A stretch of DNA of 62,665 nt from Gnetum montanum (lineage: Eukaryota > Streptophyta > Gnetopsida > Gnetales > Gnetaceae). Below the pieces are notes generated by a model. It made no database searches, had not been told where the DNA came from, and saw only the letters and a list, made by a program, of their open reading frames with translations. The stretch covers positions 131,720 through 194,384 of the forward strand of contig MNCI01005957.1 of the NCBI GenBank assembly GCA_015680685.1, given 5' to 3'. The first letter of the stretch is position 1, and the number at the start of each line of letters is the position of its first letter. The position numbers and the translations under genes were made by a program. Shown piece by piece: positions 57,947 to 62,665 of the stretch.

Positions 57947-60779
57947 TCATGTAATTCCTGGTGGCGGTGGCTCCTCCATGGGTGCTTTCCCTTTGTCTTG
58001 TGCTCTAGGCTTTGAAGGTTGATGACGCTGAAGAATGGCCTGGAGCTTCTTGTCTTCAGTCCGAGGATCTTGTGCCGTCCATGCTAATGTTCCGATGTTT
58101 GATGGAGTCGGCACCTCCCACGAATAGGGTAGTTGCGGGAACATCTAATTGGCTTTAACATACCACACCACGAACACCCGTCGTTCCTTTTCATAGGCTC
58201 TGGCTTTATCTTTGTATTCATGAAGATCTGTTAGTCATTGCGCCAAGTCGATTGCAACATCTTTTTGTCCCTGGTAGCTTTCTTTTACCACTGCAAGTTC
58301 AAAATTTGCAACATCCAATTTTTCAACTAGCTTCTTGCGTTCTGCAAATTCTGCTTCATATTTGAGATGGGTAGAAGCTACCTGCTGCTCGAGCTCTGTT
58401 CTCGGGCACCCTGCTATTAACATGGCAAGGTTGGCATATCTAAGGTTTACCAACTCCATGTATTCTATCAAGTCTTGGATTTGCAGGTCCCGATTTTTAA
58501 TTTCCGCTTAGTGGGTGAAGGCATAGGTGTCCAATATGGCCTTCCAATTAGTGTGTTGAGCACTAATAGTGTTGATTTGAGCCTTGGCCATATGGATCTC
58601 CTTCTCTAGGATTTTTTTATACATCCCCACCTGATCACGGAAATGCTCCTTCAGCTTCTCGTGTCATTTAGCCTCATTCTTCCACACGCTTATCTCAATT
58701 GCTAATTTTTGGCGAATAGCGCATACCTCCTCCATTGAGAGGGTTCGATTCTCCCTGGCTAAACGGCTTACATCGTGGTTGACCTGAATGAATTGTTCTC
58801 GCAACTGATGGAAGTGTTCATTAAGAACATTCTTTTGTTTCTCCACAGAGGTCAACCGGAGGTTATCTGCAACCAACTGCTTGTTTTCTTCTTCTAAGGC
58901 CTGAAGTGCCTTAAGATGCTCATGGGTTTGCGCCTGTGATGTGGAGGCATCCCAAGTGGCCGTCTCCTTTTCTTCTACCACCTTCTTATTTTCTGCGATC
59001 AACTTTGTGAGTTGCTCGGTTCTAAAGTTGTCTAGCTAGTCTGCGGGAACGAATTGCAAAGGATCCCACTATGTTGCTTGTAAGGCTACGAGCTGCTCTT
59101 GTAGTTTCTGCACTTTAGCTTCAGCATGCTCTGCCCTTACTTCGAATATGACCAGCTTCCCCTTTGTGGAAATGAGGTTTGATTAAACTGTTGTTACATC
59201 CTGGGGGATGTCAAACAGGGACGTCCTCACTTGCCCTGTTTGAAGAAATCTATCAAGTGCATCCTCATGTTCCACAGGAGTCATCGAGGTTCCGGCAAGA
59301 GTTTGAGCATCTCGTGCTCCTACGAGATCTGCCGGTGGCACAACAGGTACATTAAAGGATTCTTTGATGTGGTCAATGACCACATCTACAGCTCTCATGG
59401 CATTCTGGTGTTGCATGACCACCACAGTGGCCCCTTCACCAGTCTCTAACTACACTTGAAAAGATGCCGCGTTTCTTGAGATCTATTGCAACCATCTGCT
59501 TTCCCCTCCTCCTATTTGAATTAAGACTTCACCCCTTGTACGATCAAGCGAAATTGTAGGCTGAATCGCATCGTCGAAGACGCGGAAGAGGCTTGTGTCA
59601 TCACGACTTCCCCAACTAACAGTCTCAGCGATGGCCCGAAGATGGCTCATCGACGGTCTGTAGTCTTGTGGCGGTGGCAGCTAATCCTGACTTGTGCCAG
59701 GCACTACTTCTTGTTATTGGCTGGGATCCATGGTTGGAGGTTGACTGGGTCCTGCAAGTTGAGTTGCAGGTGATCCAATCATTTGTTCTTCTTCTTCATT
59801 TGGTCTCAACTCTTCGCCAGTGCTCTTTCTTGGAGCTAGCGCCTTTAGTAGCTCAGCATAAGAAGCATTTTGGGCTTTTCGGAGGACATCATTAGTGTAT
59901 CCCCGAATACCAGCCCGTTGGCACAGTTTTCTGATAAGGCAAAGAAAAGGCAGCGCCATCTTCCTTGACTTTCGTTCTTCAATTCGCCTGAGGATCTCTG
60001 TCAAATATAGATGGGGAAGATTAGCGTTAACCTTTCCCATCAACACTACATATCCCCTAGCCGCATACATCGATATTCTTTTCACATCTTTTGTGGGGAA
60101 GAGGTGATAGGTTCCAATTTTGAAATAAACTCTCTCTTCCGTAGTCAATTCTCCAAAAGTTTTATCTCTGCCATAAGCCTTCTCTAACCAATCCTTTCAC
60201 ACATCGGGTTCTGATCGGGTAGATAACCGAGCAACATGGGGGCCTGAATTCGGAAGGTTTAACACTTTTGAAATCGCCTGCGCAGAAAAGTCTACTGTCA
60301 CACCACAAATGTTAACCGTGGTGCCTTTTCTCCTTATTGTGCCAGAACTGGTACGTTTCACCTAAGTACCAGGCACCGCATTCAAAGAGAAGAGGCCATA
60401 AGGGAGACCCCTTGAGGTGATCCCTAACAGCCTCAGGAGTGAACTCTGCAAAAGATTCAAAGTTTAGCTCCACAATCATAGCAGCGAATGTGGACTTCTC
60501 ATGGATAGCCTAAACACACTCCGGGGGCAACGTGAGTTGTTGTCTCGATTCAGGCGCAGTAGCAGCTCCTCCTTCTGCCTACCTAGACCATCTGGTAGGA
60601 GGTNTAGCTCCTCCTTCTGCCTACCTAGACCATCTGGTAGGAGGTTCTTCTTGATGGATGTTGAATGATTGCACCTCCTGTTCTGCATGCTATCCAGCAG
60701 GGACTTGTCTTCCATCTCTCCAAGGTTGTTTCGCTCCACCTTGAACCAGACCCTCTTGCTGTGCACGTTTCGGGGCCAT
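57947..60779 (-). pseudogene. Gag-like protein of a pol-less LTR element (plant transposon domain plus coiled coil)
   Basis: One minus-strand frame runs from about 60510 to 57947 with a dozen or so in-frame stops but no frameshift. The N-terminal part contains YFKIGTYHLFPTKDVKR, VNANLPHLYLTEILRRIEER and ALPFLCLIRKLCQRAGI, wording of the putative plant transposon protein domain (Transposase_32 type) common in gag-only elements. The C-terminal half is a long coiled coil (LQALEEENKQLVADNLRL, QKDVAIDLAQ). A Met-Ala start is at 60779, but an assembly duplication at 60565-60644 disturbs the frame there. No protease, RT or integrase lies between the gag stop and the polypurine tract. Confidence 0.68.
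60565..60644. other. Exact ~39-bp duplication around a single N (assembly join)
   Basis: AGCTCCTCCTTCTGCCTACC through CATCTGGTAGGAGGT is present on both sides of the N at 60604. Same pattern as at 37192; probably an unmerged overlap. Confidence 0.75.
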
Positions 60780-62039
60780 CTGCAATCACACGGGCCAAGC
60801 ATTAGTAAGGTTGTTTTTAAAGTCAAGTTATACCTTACTGCTTGCCTTAATTAAAGATCTTATGTTATAACGTGCGATCGTGCCCGAAAATTATAATAAT
60901 GGGTCTTGTGACTTAGGTGGGTTTCATTTTAATCCCTCAGTGTACCTAAGGTCATATGATTTTTAGCATAATTATTCTAAGTGTTAGTGTTAATTACCCT
61001 AATTGATGTCCTTTGGGCGATGATAAATTTCAAAAAAGTCAATCACTTTTCGGCGATGATAAAGTGAACATTCCGGGTTCAAGCAAGTTCAAATGGAATT
61101 AAAATCGGAGCACTAGTGAGTGAGATATGAGTGAAAAAGCAAGGGTCACGCAATCACAAGTCGTAGAGAAAAATTTCAAAAACTCCCCCTGCGTAAATGG
61201 CAAAATGATGCTAAGTGTTGCGGCGGGGGTACCTATTTATAGGTAAATAGGACGCGATATCGCATACGCAATATCTCGACCCTACTAATGTAAGACACAT
61301 GAAAAATACCGAATTTTTAATGATTTTTCTTGAAATTAATGTTAAATATCGAGGACACTGGCAAGTATTAAGATGTCCTAGGGTAATTTCATTGATTCAA
61401 GAGGCACTCTTAATGATAATGATGTGAACTTTACCAATAAAAATTTGGCGATTACGAAAAAAGGGAATGCAATAGTACATTGGAACGTAGAAATTTAGAG
61501 GGATAATAGTAGGGAAAGAAAATCAATGAAAGAATTAAGCTGAGGGTAAGAAATTGTGTGTTTCAGCTAGAGAATTAGTGAAGATTACAACAAAATTACA
61601 CAAGTGGGTCCTCCCCAAAGTAGGTTTCAACCTATAATGCCCTTGTGTAACCACACTTAAAGTGTTCGTGGGCACTAGAAAGGTTAAATGTAATCTGCAC
61701 TAACTCCACAAAACACACACATGTAAATATCACTCGAATGAGATGAAAATTCAATGCTACATGGGACACGAGCTACAATTACACGAACAGTGAGATGAGG
61801 TGAAGTATAGAAAGGGATCGTAGAGATTGGGACATGAGGTAATTGACCCAGGACACAGTGAATCTCGTGTGAAAAGCATGAATAAGGTGTTATTAACCCA
61901 TCATTCCAAGATCAGGACCAAGTCCATCCTTCAATCAGTGACATTGCATTGTTTCATCCCATGGTGAACAACTATGAGAGTACCACAACAATAAGGCGTA
62001 CGATCACTTGGCATTTTATGCAAGGGAGGAGTGATTTTT
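60780..62039 (-). other. Upstream part of the gag-only element; LTR-like piece
   Basis: At 61234-61275 a minus-strand TATA candidate (CTATAAATAGG) adjoins GATATTGCGTATGCGATATC, repeating the promoter arrangement of the family A LTR, so this may be a diverged 5' LTR. The remaining wording does not match family A and no tips were found. No other gene is visible. Confidence 0.35.
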
Positions 62040-62665
62040 GTTTTGTGGTACCTTGTTTTTCTCTTTTTCTATTTTTTGAACTTTACTGAATCCAGAGAAG
62101 CCGCCAACCTTTAGGCATGGGTGCATGTCTTTCCAATGGGAACCTCTAGAACAACATTTGATTTTCAAGTGCCCTTTTGATTACTCTTACTCCCATTTTT
62201 CATTAGATCTACAAGGATCTTAGTACAACCACATTGCATGATAACTCCCACAGATGTCACCAAAGATAATCCATAAGTCCCCTTGATGTCACACCCTAAT
62301 CATTCCCTCTTGGTCTGTCCTTCTTCATTCTGGGTACAATGAACACAAAATTAATTTTAAGTTTTAAGAATGTCAAGAATATCATTGTACCCTCGAACAA
62401 AACCTCTTATTTGTAGAGTGGATGAGTGGGTGTAATGGGCTCACTGTTCCAAATAATCGATCACTCATGACTTAATAACATAAAACACACCTCAACCAAC
62501 GATCCGCATGAGTGTTTTATTTGTAGATGAGATTACTTACAAAAGCGTAAAAAGATAAAAACATAAAACAAAAAAGTTGAAAAATGAAAAACTGGAAAAC
62601 AAAAATTTGTAAAATGAAAGAAAATGAAAAATATTTATTAATCCTGCTTGTAATTGAAATGGGGG
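62040..62665 (-). repeat. LTR-like repeat, family B copy 2
   Basis: AACCTTTAGGCATGGGTGCA, CCCCTTGATGTCACACCCTA and CCTCTTATTTGTAGAG follow the order seen at 13700-14160. The window ends inside or just after it. Confidence 0.45.

Overview
This is nuclear DNA from a seed plant with a large, repeat-filled genome. Three spliced plant genes lie about 22 and 15 kb apart. Everything between them is decayed transposable elements, solo LTRs, SINEs, tandem duplications and AT-rich filler. A gymnosperm (conifer-like) source fits the low gene density, the long introns and the kind of pararetrovirus relic present, but this is an inference. Nothing bacterial, no CRISPR array, no rRNA gene and no free-standing tRNA gene was seen.

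Host genes. (1) A class A heat-shock transcription factor, plus strand 1687-4187, two exons joined at the conserved intron position in the DNA-binding domain. (2) An ARMADILLO-REPEAT-ONLY (ARO) type protein, minus strand 31976-26323, three exons, with SINEs in its 3.1-kb intron. (3) A ferritin-like DUF455-family protein, minus strand 51661-47062, five exons whose phases close exactly, with a probable organelle transit peptide. The three do not form a pathway; they are separate housekeeping, stress and cell-polarity genes.

Repeat landscape. About 4.5-9.4 kb is local duplications and minisatellites. At 9465-10314 there is a clean solo LTR (family A) with a perfect 5-bp target duplication. Related LTRs lie at 17316, 34162 and 56910, all in the same orientation. 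The one at 56910 is joined through a polypurine tract to a gag-only element that fills 57.8-60.8 kb on the minus strand. Two Helitron relics (10.4-13.15 kb plus strand, 54.7-56.3 kb minus strand) share a C-terminal helicase fragment, a 3' region and a very large terminal foldback that ends in CTAG|T. Three tandem copies of a ~290-bp unit at 20951-21830 each carry a hammerhead-ribozyme core. A tRNA-derived SINE family is scattered through the window, two copies with readable target-site duplications. At 38.4-42.8 kb lies a broken endogenous caulimovirid (pararetrovirus) copy. It is interrupted by a poly(A) retroposon and followed by a Ty1/copia pol fragment and an oppositely oriented LTR with an adjacent primer-binding site.

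The best candidates for something little described are the Helitron foldback termini, the tandem hammerhead units and the palindromic GATATC arrays next to the TATA box of the family A LTRs. Two single-N positions (37192, 60604) are flanked by exact duplications and look like assembly joins rather than biology.
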